In this document: in pieces, positions 43,655 through 54,842 of the stretch
Layout: each line of letters opens with the position of its first letter
Numbering within the stretch: position 1 is the first letter of the stretch
NCBI GenBank assembly: GCA_029582165.1
Contig: CM055880.1
Span: 9,818,721-9,882,720, forward strand
Length of the DNA stretch: 64,000 nucleotides
Direction: 5' to 3'
Source: Portulaca oleracea
Taxonomy: Eukaryota; Streptophyta; Magnoliopsida; Caryophyllales; Portulacaceae
Translations under genes and position numbers: made by a program
The notes under the pieces: model-generated
Told to the model about the DNA's origin: nothing
What the model saw: the letters and a program-made list of their open reading frames with translations, nothing else
Database searches by the model: none

Positions 43655-44914
43655 TGTTGCACTACTAGGGAGTACGGTTGTCGGTCTCAGGGAGCTAGGT
43701 CTCATATAAGACTAAGAGCAATGTCCTCTCGACTAAAGCAAATAACCAACATTGATGATTTCAACTCAAATAATGCAATAAAAATGAAAAAGAACAAATA
43801 TGGGAAAAAGCCTCAGGCAAGGAATTCACCACCAAGCATGCCGAACCAATCATTCATCGAATTATAAACCCTACACAAATCATGCAAGCATCGGATTAGG
43901 GAATCGGTTCGTTTTAGACCACCTAAGCCTTCTCTCGAAGGTCATTAAGCTAACTCAAATGTAATAGTTGTTGTTCTCACACAAACTAAAACAAAGGAAT
44001 TACAAGGTACTGATTTTCCCCTTAATTACAACCTAAATTATTCTCATATCTAAATTATAATCATCTAAACAAGTTGCAATAGGCCTAAATTCCTTTTATC
44101 AAATGTAATATAAACCCTAATTAACACAAGATGGGACTCTCTCAAGCCTCACATCAACAACATCTAGCAACTTGAAAGAAATTCGATAAGCAAGCATGCA
44201 TTTGTGCGGGAATAAACAATTATGATTAATCGCACATGCTAGTGGCAAATTCCCAACCCAAGTTAGGAATTTAGCCACTCATATTCATGGAGAAACAAAC
44301 AGCAAAAGTATACAACCATGAACAATCCCAAGCAAAGAAGAAAGAAGAAAAATTGATACCAATCTTGAGATTAATAGGTAATTGGAATCCAAAAGCAATA
44401 ATCTTCAATGCTAAATCTACTAAAATTACCCAAGTATTTTCCAAAGAACTCTCCTAAGAACCCTGGAAAAGTTTCATGAAAAAAACTAGATAGGAAAACC
44501 GTCGTTTTTAGACCATAAAACACGAAAATTGACATTCAGGGGTTTTGGCACGGGTGGGTGTGCCAATCGGCACGGGTGCCCGTGCCAAACACAAAAAACT
44601 GCATTTTCGCCAATTGTAGTGTGTGTTGCTAGAAAACTTCCAAGATCTCCCCCTTAGGTTGTGCTAGCTTGCATAGTTGCTCAAGGACACTTCCTTTGGG
44701 TTCTCTCACACACCGTCATCATTCCGGCTTCCACAAGATCCCAAGATTTTTGCTATTTCACCCAAAATTTGCCTATAATTCAACAAGATTCATTACATTA
44801 GTTAAATTAGACAAAGTTATCTATATCATGTCAAATCTGTTGCAAAAATAGGTAAAATAGTGCCGAAACAAACCAAGAAACCAAGGTTACAAGCGGTCAA
44901 AACGAGGTTTATCA
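43655..44914 (-). repeat. Element A 5' LTR
   Basis: Intact 1260-bp LTR followed by the gccga duplication (44915-44919). It shows the uninterrupted sequence (GCCTATAATTC) at the site where element B split the other LTR. Confidence 0.93.
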
Positions 44915-45147
44915 GCCGAACTACCCAGATAAAACTTCCAGCTGTATGAAGTTATTATGCATATTACGATTTGGAATTCTAGGTCTAATAGTAACTCAGG
45001 CACTGAAAGCCAGTGATGTAGACTAGTGGGATATGTGATTTAGATTAGAGTTCTTGGTATATATGGCAATAGAAGACAGTCCCACCTCCTTCCCACCAAT
45101 GATAAACCATTCATTTTGTGTATCATGTCATCATTTTTTTTTTCCAG

Positions 45148-45263
45148 GAGATGCGACGGATAAAACCTGTCCCGAGGATGTCTTGCCATAGTGTTGCATC
45201 TTGGTGCCATCCTCGTGCTCCAAATCTTGATATTTTGACCTGTGTGAAGGATTCCCATATATG
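45148..45263 (+). pseudogene. WD40 protein fragment, second exon
   Basis: A clean acceptor (TTTCCAG/GAG) and donor (ATATG/GTATTG) bound EMRRIKPVPRMSCHSVASWC, then HPRAPNLDILTCVKDSHI. The last codon (TGG) is split across the junction with the next exon and joins correctly. This continues the WD40 protein from 26731 once element A is removed. Confidence 0.85.
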
Positions 45264-45429
45264 GTATTGCTTTTGCTTAATGCAATGAGGTTTCATTAGC
45301 TCAACTCTTTTTCAATTTAATAGGTGTGATTGGGCAAGTATTTAATGAAGTACTATCTCTTTTAATTATTCAAATAAGTGTTTCAATTCTTGCTATGCTC
45401 TGACATGGGGCTTGTTTGGCTTCTGATAG

Positions 45430-45529
45430 GGCCATTGAACATCCAACTTACTCAGTGCTGACAAGGCCACTTTGTGAACTTTCCTCCCTTGTCCCTCCAC
45501 AAGCGCTTGCACCAAACAAAAAACTCAGG
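45430..45529 (+). pseudogene. WD40 protein fragment, third exon
   Basis: Reads AIEHPTYSVLTRPLCELSSL, then VPPQALAPNKKLR, with good splice sites at both ends (GATAG/GGCC and CAGG/GTATG). It joins in phase to the preceding exon. Confidence 0.85.
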
Positions 45530-46275
45530 GTATGTTGAATGTGCACATTTGTCAAATAAAAGTTTCTGAGCTGTATGGTAGTTGTGTTGAGTTGGTAAAT
45601 GTTGAGTGCAGTTGACGACACTAATTATTTGTGTTATCTGCTACTTTACTCCTGGCGTGGTGTTCTTACTATTAATTGTGACAACACACACAATGGGTTT
45701 CCCAATAGTTGCCAAAAGCATAAGCAGTTGCCGGGGAAAAAAAAATTCTTGCACGTATCACAGTGTATATTCATTTAAGGTGCTGAAATAAGAGTGATGT
45801 AGGTTTGATGTATGAGGCTGTTATAGACTAATCTTTTTTGGTCTACTTTTGTTTGCAGCATTCATGTATCTTTAGCTCAGAGCATTTCTTATTCTGAGGG
45901 TCACAAGATGAGCCATCATTGTTAGTTCTAGTGAAACATGATTATTGAATATTTCTGAATCCCTGTTTGTCATTTAGGGGGAGTTCTTGCAAAGTAGGAT
46001 CCTACTCTCTGGTTTGTGCTAATGTCTGGCAAAACTAAACTCTGCTTATAGCTGTGAAAGTATGATGTTGACATTTTTCTTTTGCTATGTAAACAAGAAG
46101 TGCCAAAAACCATTGAAGCTCTAGTACCAATTAACTGGTTCACAGAAAAATAAAAATTCACCACATGATTTTGGAGCTGCAAGACTAGTTTGATGGTTCC
46201 CTGGTCATAGGAACATACATGTGAGCTCCAAAGTGGATAAATTTATTTAATTACAGATTGATACTTGCCGTGCGA

Positions 46276-46631
46276 GTTTACTGTATGGTTGCACATCCTT
46301 TACAGCCACATCTGGTTGCTACTGGAACCAACATTGGCATCATTATTAGTGAATTTGATTTTCGAGCTCTTCCACTTGTTGCTACATTGCCCTCACCACC
46401 TGGAACGCGAGAGCATTCAGCTGTATATGTAGTTGAAAAGGAACTCCGATCACTGACCTTTCAGTTGTCTAATGCTGCAAATCCTTCTCTGGGAAGTAAT
46501 GGGTCATTGAATGAATCAAGTAGGTCTAAGGGGGACTCTGATTTACCACAGGTCAAACAGATAAAAGGCCGCACCAGCACACCAGTTCCACATGATTCAT
46601 ACTCGGTTCTTTCACTGAGCAGTTCAGGAAA
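46276..46631 (+). pseudogene. WD40 protein fragment, fourth exon
   Basis: Reads VYCMVAHPLQPHLVATGTNI, then GIIISEFDFRALP, and ends in VPHDSYSVLSLSSSGK at a good donor (GGAAA/GTAAG). The expected acceptor just before the valine codon is damaged: the sequence is GCGAG/TTTAC where CAG/GTTTAC would be needed. Any AG used nearby throws the frame out. This is a likely loss-of-function lesion. Confidence 0.8.
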
Positions 46632-46740
46632 GTAAGTTGCTTTATTACGAATAAATGACTTCGATCAACATGCAATCAATGCTACGTTTAATTTGCTAGA
46701 AGGAACCACTTTCTAGCTGCTCATATTTGGTCGCATGCAG

Positions 46741-47053
46741 GTATCTTGCAGTTGTTTGGCCCGATATCCCTTACTTCTCGATATACTGATCTATTGTGGA
46801 TTCAGGGAGTGCACAAGCCTTAGCATGGGATACTTGTCGCGGCAGGTTTGCAATATTGGAATCTTCCATGCCTCCTCGAATCCCCATTATTCAAAAGGGG
46901 AGTTCATCTAAGAAAGCAAAGAAGGCCGCTGCTGCAGCTACAGCTGCGGCTGCAGCCAGTGCTGCTTCCTCTGCCTCAGTTCAAGTTCGTATTTTGCTGG
47001 ATGATGAGTCATCAAACATTTTGATGAGGTCAATTGGTGCACGAAGTGAACCG
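46741..47053 (+). pseudogene. WD40 protein fragment, fifth exon with stop
   Basis: After a good acceptor it reads YLAVVWPDIPYFSIY, then an in-frame TGA at 46787-46789, then SIVDSGSAQALAWDTCRGRF. An alanine-rich run and VQVRILLDDESSNILMRSIG follow. In the family a KVSDW-like stretch separates IY from SIVDSG. Here four codons are missing and the tryptophan codon has become TGA. The donor (CCG/GTATTG) is good. Confidence 0.85.
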
Positions 47054-48267
47054 GTATTGAATGATTTCGTTCAATCTGTTTAGTCCTCTATGCTGTCGAA
47101 TGTGAAATTTCCTATGTTTTCTTCTGAAATGTGTTTCCATGGTGGTTCTCCTTTATTCATTTTCATTTTTTTTCTTTATATATCTTTGAAGTACTGCCCT
47201 CCTTTGTTTAGGATTATTCATATGAAGTTTCTGCGCCTCCTTCATTCTTGGCTGATGTACTATTCTCTTGAATCAGTGGCCTTCACATATTGTCTGTTGT
47301 GGTAATGTTATTGGTGATGTAATGGTTTTAGTGTTAGAAGCTACCAGATTTGAGGGTTTCATTTGGACTTCTGTGTCAGGTGAAAATCTGCCCATGTTCT
47401 TGTTCGATGAGATTTGGTTATATTGACAGGTTCCCCCCCCCCCCCCCCCAATGAGCTGATTTCTGCTGTATACACTGTACATATCAACTTTAAAAGTCTA
47501 TGTTCGTTGGGTTATGCCAGTTTGTCCCTAAGTTGCAGCCAAATTGTTGATATGTTCGGTGGGTCACATCACATAATGTGATGCCAATTATAGAAAATTA
47601 ACTAGACTCTTGTGCTGATTACATTGCGATGCAGCAATGGATTCAAATGTGATCATTTCACAACGAAATTACTGCAACTGTAGAGGTTTTGAGATGCACA
47701 AACTTTGTTTTCGCCTGACGATGACTGCAATATGAAGCACGATTGCTGCATTAGAGCAATATTTCTCTACTGCAACCAAAAGCACACTTGTGACCGAAAT
47801 TACTTTTGAATCCTCGGCAGCTTTGTACTCTATCGACCATGATAAAACTATGACAGTGGTAGACATTCTATTTTGCACCAATTATCATTTTTGAGGAGAT
47901 GTAACAAGGGTGGGGTGGCCACATCCTAAGGTTAAGTATGGCAATCCTAGTTGAACTTGTGGTGGCCTGTTTGGTGATTGTTTGATAGCCACTGAGGCAA
48001 TTGCTTTAAGGTTGAGTTGTATTTCTGCTTGCTGAGTTTATAGTATATTTTTCTTAATGAAAGGAGCTTAGCACACCTAGGATTCTGAGAGTTGATGATG
48101 CATTTTTTGTGAATTAATACTGGTTGAGGCACTAAATTCTGTATGTGCAACAGATTCAGGGAAGTGGAACTGTGTTTATGATCAAACTGTTGGCGTGTGC
48201 CATGATTATTTGCTATAGTCAACATTGCTTATGCAGTGTTTCCTAATTTCAATGGTTTCTTGACCAG

Positions 48268-48479
48268 GTAATTGGCCTGCAAGGGGGAGCTCTTCTTTGT
48301 ATTGCATATCGAACTTCTCGTAGGGTTAGTGTTGTTGCAGCTACTGCAATTTCAACAATTCAGTCAATGCCATTGTCCGGTTATGGAGCGAGTGCCTCCT
48401 CATTTAACACATTTGATGATGGGTTCTCACCTAACCGTTCTCCAGTTGAATCCTCCCCTCAAAATTTTCAGCTGTACAG
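48268..48479 (+). pseudogene. WD40 protein fragment, last exon seen
   Basis: Reads VIGLQGGALLCIAYRTSRRV, then VAATAISTIQSMPLSGYG and a tail ending NFQLY at a donor (ACAG/GTGGG). It joins in phase with the previous exon. The next expected part of the protein was not found, so the WD40 fragment ends here. Confidence 0.85.
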
Positions 48480-49604
48480 GTGGGTTATTCTTTTGATGTT
48501 TTGGCTTTTGTCTAGTTTACTGCTAAATCATGATGCTTCATGCATTACTTGTTCCAAAAACTGACAAATATATAGATAACTGTGCAGAAACAAACTTTAA
48601 TTTTATTCATCATGTCATTTAAAATATTTAGGTTTGTTGAAACCTAGGGATACACCTTGAAAAGCCAGCAATTTGAGTTCAGAAGTCTAAGATTCTTAAA
48701 TGTCTCGTATCATCAAGATGGATTTTGCCTTAATTAGTTTAGAGTCTTGGTTGCTTTGTAAAAGAAATGGCCTGGTGTGTTACTGTGATTGTGGTTTCAA
48801 TATAGTTCCTTGGATATGTTCACGTGTTTGTGAAGTTGTGTGCTTCCTTTACAAACTGTTATTTGCTTAAAAGATTCTAGTGATGACTATAAGAATGTAA
48901 AGCAGAAGGTTTTTTTGCCACTCATTTTCCTCTTTTAATTGCTTGGTCATGTCAAAGTGGACAAATCCTTTTTCTTTGAAGTCGTATATTTCACCTTGTC
49001 ACATGCAACTCGTGCAATATTCACTGTACGCCTGCTGCTTGTGAGGATCTTAATATATATAATGCATTATCCCTCATTGAGACTGTCAGAGAGGCTGTTT
49101 GGAAATTACTTTTGAGAATCATTACTCATCAAAATCAACTGTATTGTCCATTAAATAGAAATAATCACTGCCCTTCTAAAAGTGATTTTTAAGGATACAT
49201 GCCATGAATGCAATGTGACAATTCTGGACAATATATTGATCAGTTGTCAAGTAAACTGTCAACGCTCTCAAAACTTTATGAAATTTTCTTGTTGTGGCTA
49301 GAATTGCAATGTGCGGTTGCTGGCAAGTTTTTCTATAAGATGATTTAACATCACTAACTAAATTGCTGGTAAGACCATGATAGGCATTCAAGATTGTTGG
49401 GATCACAAGGTAGTTATTGTTGATTAGTTCTTTTCATTTGCCCCTTTCTGCATGTGATACTCAATCAACCATTAGCAGGTTGAATTTTCAGAAAGTTTTT
49501 CCTCGAACTTAAATGTTTATCCCTTGATTTGTCTTTAAGGTCCTAGTCATGACCAGCCTCTGGTGGGGGTAATTTCAATTTAATTGGTCCATTTCGCTTA
49601 ACAG
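48480..49604. other. Intron-like sequence between WD40 and FAB1 pieces
   Basis: No exon was recognised. The boundary between WD40-derived and FAB1-derived sequence must lie here, but I see no transposon terminus that marks it. Confidence 0.4.
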
Positions 49605-49900
49605 GTCTTGTTGAAGGGCTCACGTTGTGAGGAGCTGGGACAAATCAAGCAAGTGGTTCAGTATGCTGTCTTTGCCGCTTACCATTTATCCCTTGAGACT
49701 TCATTTCTAGCTGATGAGGGTGCCCATCTTCCGAAAATGACTCTTGCACCATCACATTCCGTGTCAGATAACCTAGCTGGTGCAATATCTACTCTTCATG
49801 GTCCCGATGCTTTATCCCAAGCCGAGGAGCCCTCGATGAGCTGGGTCCGCGTGGAGAAGTTGTGCCCAATGTGATGGATGTTGCTGAATGGTAACCACTG
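49605..49900 (+). pseudogene. FAB1: FAB1 exon relic (end of Cpn60/TCP1-like part)
   Basis: A good acceptor (TTAACAG/GTC) is followed by VLLKGSRCEELGQIKQVVQY, then AVFAAYHLSLETSFLADEGA and HLPKMTLAP. Plant FAB1 reads ILLKGA...LKKVKHVVQY and AVFAAYHLALETSFLADEGA here, so identity is not in doubt. The following sequence is less conserved and the frame meets a stop at 49872. A second frame (VVPNVMDVAE near 49860) suggests a frame change. The lipid-kinase domain is absent downstream. Confidence 0.88.
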
Positions 49901-50049
49901 CCAGAGTAACCCAGTTCTCACGAAGCACAAGCACAGGCACTCCCTGTGGATGCTGCAGATGATAGCACGGTACCTCCTGTTTGCCAGGATGGGTTGATTT
50001 GCAGTTCATGAGCTAACACCCCCTGTGCCTGATTGCTTTCCAGTAGATC

Positions 50050-50870
50050 GTAACAGTACTGTCACCTGCCTAATGCAGTGAAAGGGCAACCAACTGTGCC
50101 CACAGTTATTATTGTCCATAATCATGAACAAAAGAACTAGCAAAGAACTAGAGGAAGATATCAAAGCAGATTTGTCCTCAATGGCAGTTCCTTTAATGTG
50201 TAACTTTTTCCCCTATTATTCCATTGAAAAGAAGAAAGTTGGACAAATTGGGTAGAAGAGAAGACTTATGCTCACTCTTGCCATCATAACTCCTTCCATA
50301 GATATCTAATACTTTTGAAACTTGGGGAACTTAAAGTAGATACTGAGAGTTCTCTAATGATATATTATAAGATCAATTCAGAGTACGAACGAAGAAGCTA
50401 TGCGAGTTTGAAGTCAACAAAAAAACCGCCGGAGTAGCATGAGCCCGCGCCAGTTTAACACGACCCCATGCTGACCTACAGTAACTTACTGCCGAGTTTA
50501 TTTAAATCTCTCTCTCTCTCAACCTGCTCATTCTTATCATTCAACTCTTTCCTTTTCTCTCCCTTTATTTCTTCATTCTCTTAATAAAACCCATTAGGGG
50601 CGAATAACCTGGCAATTCTCGACCCGACCCGGGAACCCGACTTGTAAAAAAAGGATTTTAAACACGAAATTCTGACCCGGGACCCGAAAATGACCCAACC
50701 CAAAGAACCCGGTAAAAAGCGGGTCGGGTTTGGGTCAACCCGTTGGGTCAGACACTTTAATTTTAAGTGTTTTATCTACTTTGGCCTTATGCAAAAAAAT
50801 GGGTCCATTTCATGAAAATTAAGGCCCAAAAGTAAAATATTGGTTGGCTTTGGAAAGCTATGCGTAGAGA
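50050..50870. other. No gene; CCCGAC/GGGTC-rich patch
   Basis: No coding sequence was recognised. Between 50610 and 50760 there are many GACCCG and GGGTC words in both orientations, as often seen near ends of plant hAT-type MITEs. I could not define termini. Confidence 0.4.
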
Positions 50871-52263
50871 GTGACATATGATTATTCGGTATTTTACATG
50901 ATTTTTACTCGCTTTATTCTACGACTTGTTGCTTGTTTTAATAATTAATTTAGAATTTTTATTGTGTTTTACTCTTTTTACTTATTTATTAGATTCTAGG
51001 TCTTTTTATGTTTTTAGTTGTTTCTATTAGTAAATATGAAGCAAAAAGATAAAAACTGAAAATAAAAACTAAACCTAACTAATCCTAGTCTAATACCCAA
51101 TTACCCACTAAACCCACTACCCTAATTCTACTCCACGTAACCCCAGCCCACTCCCCACCTAAACTACCCATACGGCCCACCTAAACTTCACCTCACCCCA
51201 CTCACCTCCCTAGCCCACCAATCCAATAACCCTAGCCCACCTTTTCCCCTCTCTTTTCCCCCCCCCCCCCCCAACAGAATACCCATCATCTAAAACCCAC
51301 CTAATTCCCCATTAACCTAACTAAGCCCACTACCATTCCCAGCCCACCGTCCCTCATACCCACTTAACCCAACTACCCAGAACCCTTACCCGCCTAACCC
51401 ATTAACCCTAACTCTAATACAACTCCCCTTTTTTCCCTTTACCTTATTTCATTTACTCCCTCATTCTTTCCCCTTTTCTTATTTTCCTCTTTCAGTCCTC
51501 ACTGTCTCTCTGATTCTCTCTTTCTGCAGACAACCCAGCGCACACCACCCTCCATCTCTCTCACTCCTTCTTTCTTATTTGTCTTTTTTCTTCTTCTAAT
51601 TCTCTTTCTCTATCTCACCCTTTTTCTTTGTCTCTGAAGGAAGCCCAAAGTACAACCGCAGCAGTAGCAGGGACATACATCCACCACCATCGCATACACT
51701 TGCAGCAGTAGAGCAGAGAAATCCTCACCCTTCACAGATCGAAGATCAAACGGTCGAAATTCGTTGGCAAGGAATGCAGACCGAGTATAAAAGCAAGAGG
51801 AGCAGATTTTCGGTTTTTTTATGGTTGGTTTTGGGCAAGTGACAACCCAGGCCTCCATCAATTTTAGGGTTTGCTCTTAGATGTTAGTTTTAGGGTTAGA
51901 TTAGATTTAATTGTCATTTAATTCTGGTTTTAGTTTCGATTTCAGTGTTTGATTAGGTTAATTTCATGTTTTAGGTTTAATTTCCTGTCTTTGAATCTTG
52001 TTATTTTCTGGGATTGATTTGTATTGATTGTTCCTTGTTTATATCTCTTATCTCCCCTGTTCCTTGTGTTCATATTACTCTGTTTTACTCTTCCTTCGTT
52101 CCTCTGTTTTTCTTCTTCTGCCGTATGTCTCTGTTTTTTTTCTTTCCTTTTCTTCTTTCCTTGTTTCAGTCAGTAGCAATAGTATTAGGTTAGTGCCAAT
52201 TTAGGGCTAATTTAGTTTTTAAGTTCTTAGTATTAGCTACGTCAACCTAAGTTAGTAATCAAT

Positions 52264-53490
52264 TAGGGGCCGTTTAAGAGGAAATAGGGGGTTGGGAATG
52301 AGAATAGACAGATTGGAAGTAGAATTACCATGTTTGTTTGATGGTAATTAAAAAAAAGAATGGGTCTATTCCCAACAATCTATTGCCATGGGGGTGTGGT
52401 AATAGACATTGGGAATTCGTTAGTCACTATTAAATATCAAAACTACCCCTATTTAAAAAAATACAAATTCACATTTATTCATTTCTTTTGCTTATATTAA
52501 ATAAAAACTCACGTTTATTGTCAATCTTGCCGGCTACCGTCACCTAAACATGGTATTACTTTTGCATATATTAATTAAATATTATTGTTATTACGTGAGT
52601 AAATTACATTTACCCTACCTGACATTTGTGGTAATAATTTTTGCACACCCGACATTTGGGAAATAATTTTCACCCTACCTGACATTAAGCGAAAGTGATT
52701 TTTAGTGGCAAAATCCGATCACTTCTCATCGGAAATAAAACGATGAAAGGATCATTTAAGTCATTTCCTTCTAAATATTAATGGACAACATGACATATTC
52801 ACATATTCATATAGGGGCATTATTGTATTTCCTCATTTCCGATGAGAAGTGACAAGATTTCACCGCTAAAAATCACTTTCACTTAATGTCAGGTAAGGTG
52901 AAAATTATTTCCCAAATGTCGGGTGGGCAAAAATTATTACCACAAATGTCAGGTAGGGTAAATGTAATTTACTCGTTATTACGTATCCTTCAGTTGAGAT
53001 ATTACTAATGCAATAGGGTTTACGCCTTTTTCTTCTATTAATTAATATTTTATTATAATTAATATATTAGTAAATACAGTTGAGTTATTGAATCTTATGA
53101 CAACCGTCGACAATTGGTCTATCATGTTGATTTATTGAATCATTCATACTTTGAACGTTTATATACATGTTTTTAAATTTTAATTCATATTTGATGTTTA
53201 ATTAATTTTTTATTAAAATCTTTATGAACTTAATTTTTTTAAAAAAATTTCATATGATAATTGATTTTCTAGAAGTAAATGCGTGTCACTTGTGACTTTT
53301 CATCAATTTCAATTTATTAAAACATTCATAAATCAATAAAAGGGTATTTTAGTCAATGTGTGTTTACTCTCAATCATATTCCCAACTTGAATCACCACAA
53401 AACAAACAAGAAGGTTGGTATTTAATAAAGACATGCTAATTCTCATTCTAATTCATTATGAATTCGTTCATTCCCATTAAATTCTTAAGG
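52264..53490. mobile_element. Possible hAT- or Harbinger-like insertion in solo LTR
   Basis: The left side begins GGGGCCGTTTAAGAGG and both sides carry TTGGGAATRTGA-type words and GTTTGTTTG/CAAACAAAC in opposite orientations. This suggests diverged inverted ends. The right terminus and target duplication are not clear. A foldback MITE is nested within it. Confidence 0.4.
52597..52974. mobile_element. 378-bp foldback MITE, 10-bp duplication
   Basis: The two arms of about 140 bp are near-perfect inverted copies (GAGTAAATTACATTTACCCT at the left end, its complement at the right). The loop is about 100 bp. A perfect 10-bp duplication gttattacgt flanks it (52587-52596 and 52975-52984). It is probably a Mutator-type MITE, unrelated in sequence to the family at 23208. 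It is non-coding. Confidence 0.9.
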
Positions 53491-54307
53491 TATTTTGTTA
53501 GTAATTATTGGACTCTAGGTTTTAGTATTTTGGGTCAGTTTCAATTAGTTAGTAGCTGGGCCATATTGGAGTTTTTGGGCCAGCTTTAGGTTAGCTTAAG
53601 AAAGTTAATGAGATGTTAGTGTTTAGATTAGTTTAGTCTTCTAATATAAACCCTAGTAATTAAGTATTAGATTTTAATAAAATGATTAGTGAGTAGTTGT
53701 CTTAGGTTAGGGGGTTGTTCCTTGAACACTTCTTTCAAAAAATTGATTAAGGCTCTTATTAGGGATTTGATTTGAGGTTTGATTGGAAAGGAATGATTAG
53801 CTTAGTTTAGGATTTTCCATCATTATTCTCTATCTTTTGTGGAAGTTTAATTAATTGAGATGTTGCTAGATTTCCTTAAAACATTAGTGTGAGATTTTAG
53901 TGGGATAGTTAGATTTGTCATTCATGGAAATGAAAATTGATTTAATTAGGGTTTGTTACACTTTATACTCTTAGGTTTTAGTCTTCATGAAAATGAAGGG
54001 TAAAATTTGGGAAGTTAATCTAATGTTATCCTTGGAAGAGGGTGCTTAGAGTGATTTAATTTAGTAGCGACCCAATCCTAGCTTAGTTATAACCTTTCGA
54101 TTTAATTTCCTTTAGGTGGCTAAAATCAACCCCGAGCCTTTTTCTTCTTTTATTTGTGATATTTATTTATTTTTTAGTTTAGTTTTAAACCTCCAAAAAT
54201 CGTAAATTCTAAACCTAGTAGATGAGAGTTTGAGTAGCTTTTAGGTTCAGTACTCCAACTCCCTGAGGATATGATATTAAACCCCCGACTATACTATAGC
54301 TCGAACA

Positions 54308-54768
54308 ACATACAAATGAAATAATCAAATAATAAATAGCCAAAACACTGTCTTGAGTTAGCCACTGTTAGTTTGACCTCCTATGCTTCTAAGGTGGTGA
54401 CTGTTGATTAGAGTCAACTTTCTTTGACTCGAGTTTTTAGATTGTTTGAATGAGCTGCTACTAGTTATTAATCCGTCATGAATATTACCCCGAAACAGTG
54501 ATGATTAAGATAATTTTACAAAAAGAAGTTGAAAATAATACCGGACCAATCACAGAAACAACGTACACACGGCTATGCAATTGACCACTTCACTCCTTTA
54601 AGGGATCAATTGGCTCTTTAATCTCAAATTTTCTCGACATTTTGATAAGTTAGGGGGTCCTACGTACCCTTGCCCTTATTATGTCCAAAAAGATTCCAAC
54701 TATTACCCTTAGAAGCTTCCTTTACAAACCCTCTCTTTCTCTCTTTCTCTCTCTTTCTCTCAATTCCA
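54308..54768 (+). promoter_or_regulatory. Upstream region of the LPR-like gene
   Basis: This 460-bp stretch lies between the solo LTR and the TATA box. It has a CCAAT box (54545) and a CT-rich tract just before the TATA box (54729-54760), a common plant core-promoter feature. I saw no clear PHR1 site. Confidence 0.45.
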
Positions 54769-54776
54769 TATAAATA
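54769..54776 (+). promoter_or_regulatory. TATA box of the LPR-like gene
   Basis: TATAAATA lies 67 bp upstream of the start codon at 54843, directly after a CTCTCT tract. Confidence 0.75.
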
Positions 54777-54842
54777 CTCCCAAGCACCTCCCTTTTCTTC
54801 ATCTTTTCCCAAGTATCCATCAAACACTCTTTGAAACTAAAA

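Larger units (their letters stand above)
26923..44914 (-). mobile_element. Athila-like Ty3/gypsy element (element A)
   Basis: This minus-strand element sits in a WD40 pseudogene intron with a perfect 5-bp target duplication gccga (26918-26922 and 44915-44919). Its LTRs are 26923-28057 joined to 39108-39244 (split by element B) and 43655-44914. The primer-binding site at 43650-43633 is close to the tRNA-Asp type used by Athila elements. The minus strand also carries the phrase TTGGGAGGCAACCC (about 42470-42455), familiar from Athila elements. Only about 4.4 kb of internal sequence remains, with a Gag-like region and no pol, so it is non-autonomous. By eye the LTRs differ at about 30 of 1250 positions. 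Confidence 0.9.
50879..54307. mobile_element. Solo LTR, probably Athila-like, with nested MITE
   Basis: The unit starts TGATTATTCGG, ends CTCGAACA, and is flanked by a 5-bp duplication acata (50874-50878 and 54308-54312). No internal region is present, so it is a solo LTR left by LTR-LTR recombination. The right part contains AACTCCCTGAGGATATG and CCCCCGACTATACTATA, resembling the end of Athila LTRs. It is enlarged by inserted DNA at about 52264-53490. Limits depend on one short duplication. Confidence 0.6.

Noticed and set aside
50610..50760. GGGTC/GACCC-rich stretch considered as a transposon end or telomere-like repeat
   Set aside because: Units are irregular, no inverted termini or target duplication could be set, and the plant telomere unit is different.
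21900..50900. Helitron ends around the FAB1/WD40 mosaic
   Set aside because: CTAG words exist (for example near 50138) but none is preceded by a convincing hairpin and no matching TC start was found. I do not claim a Helitron.
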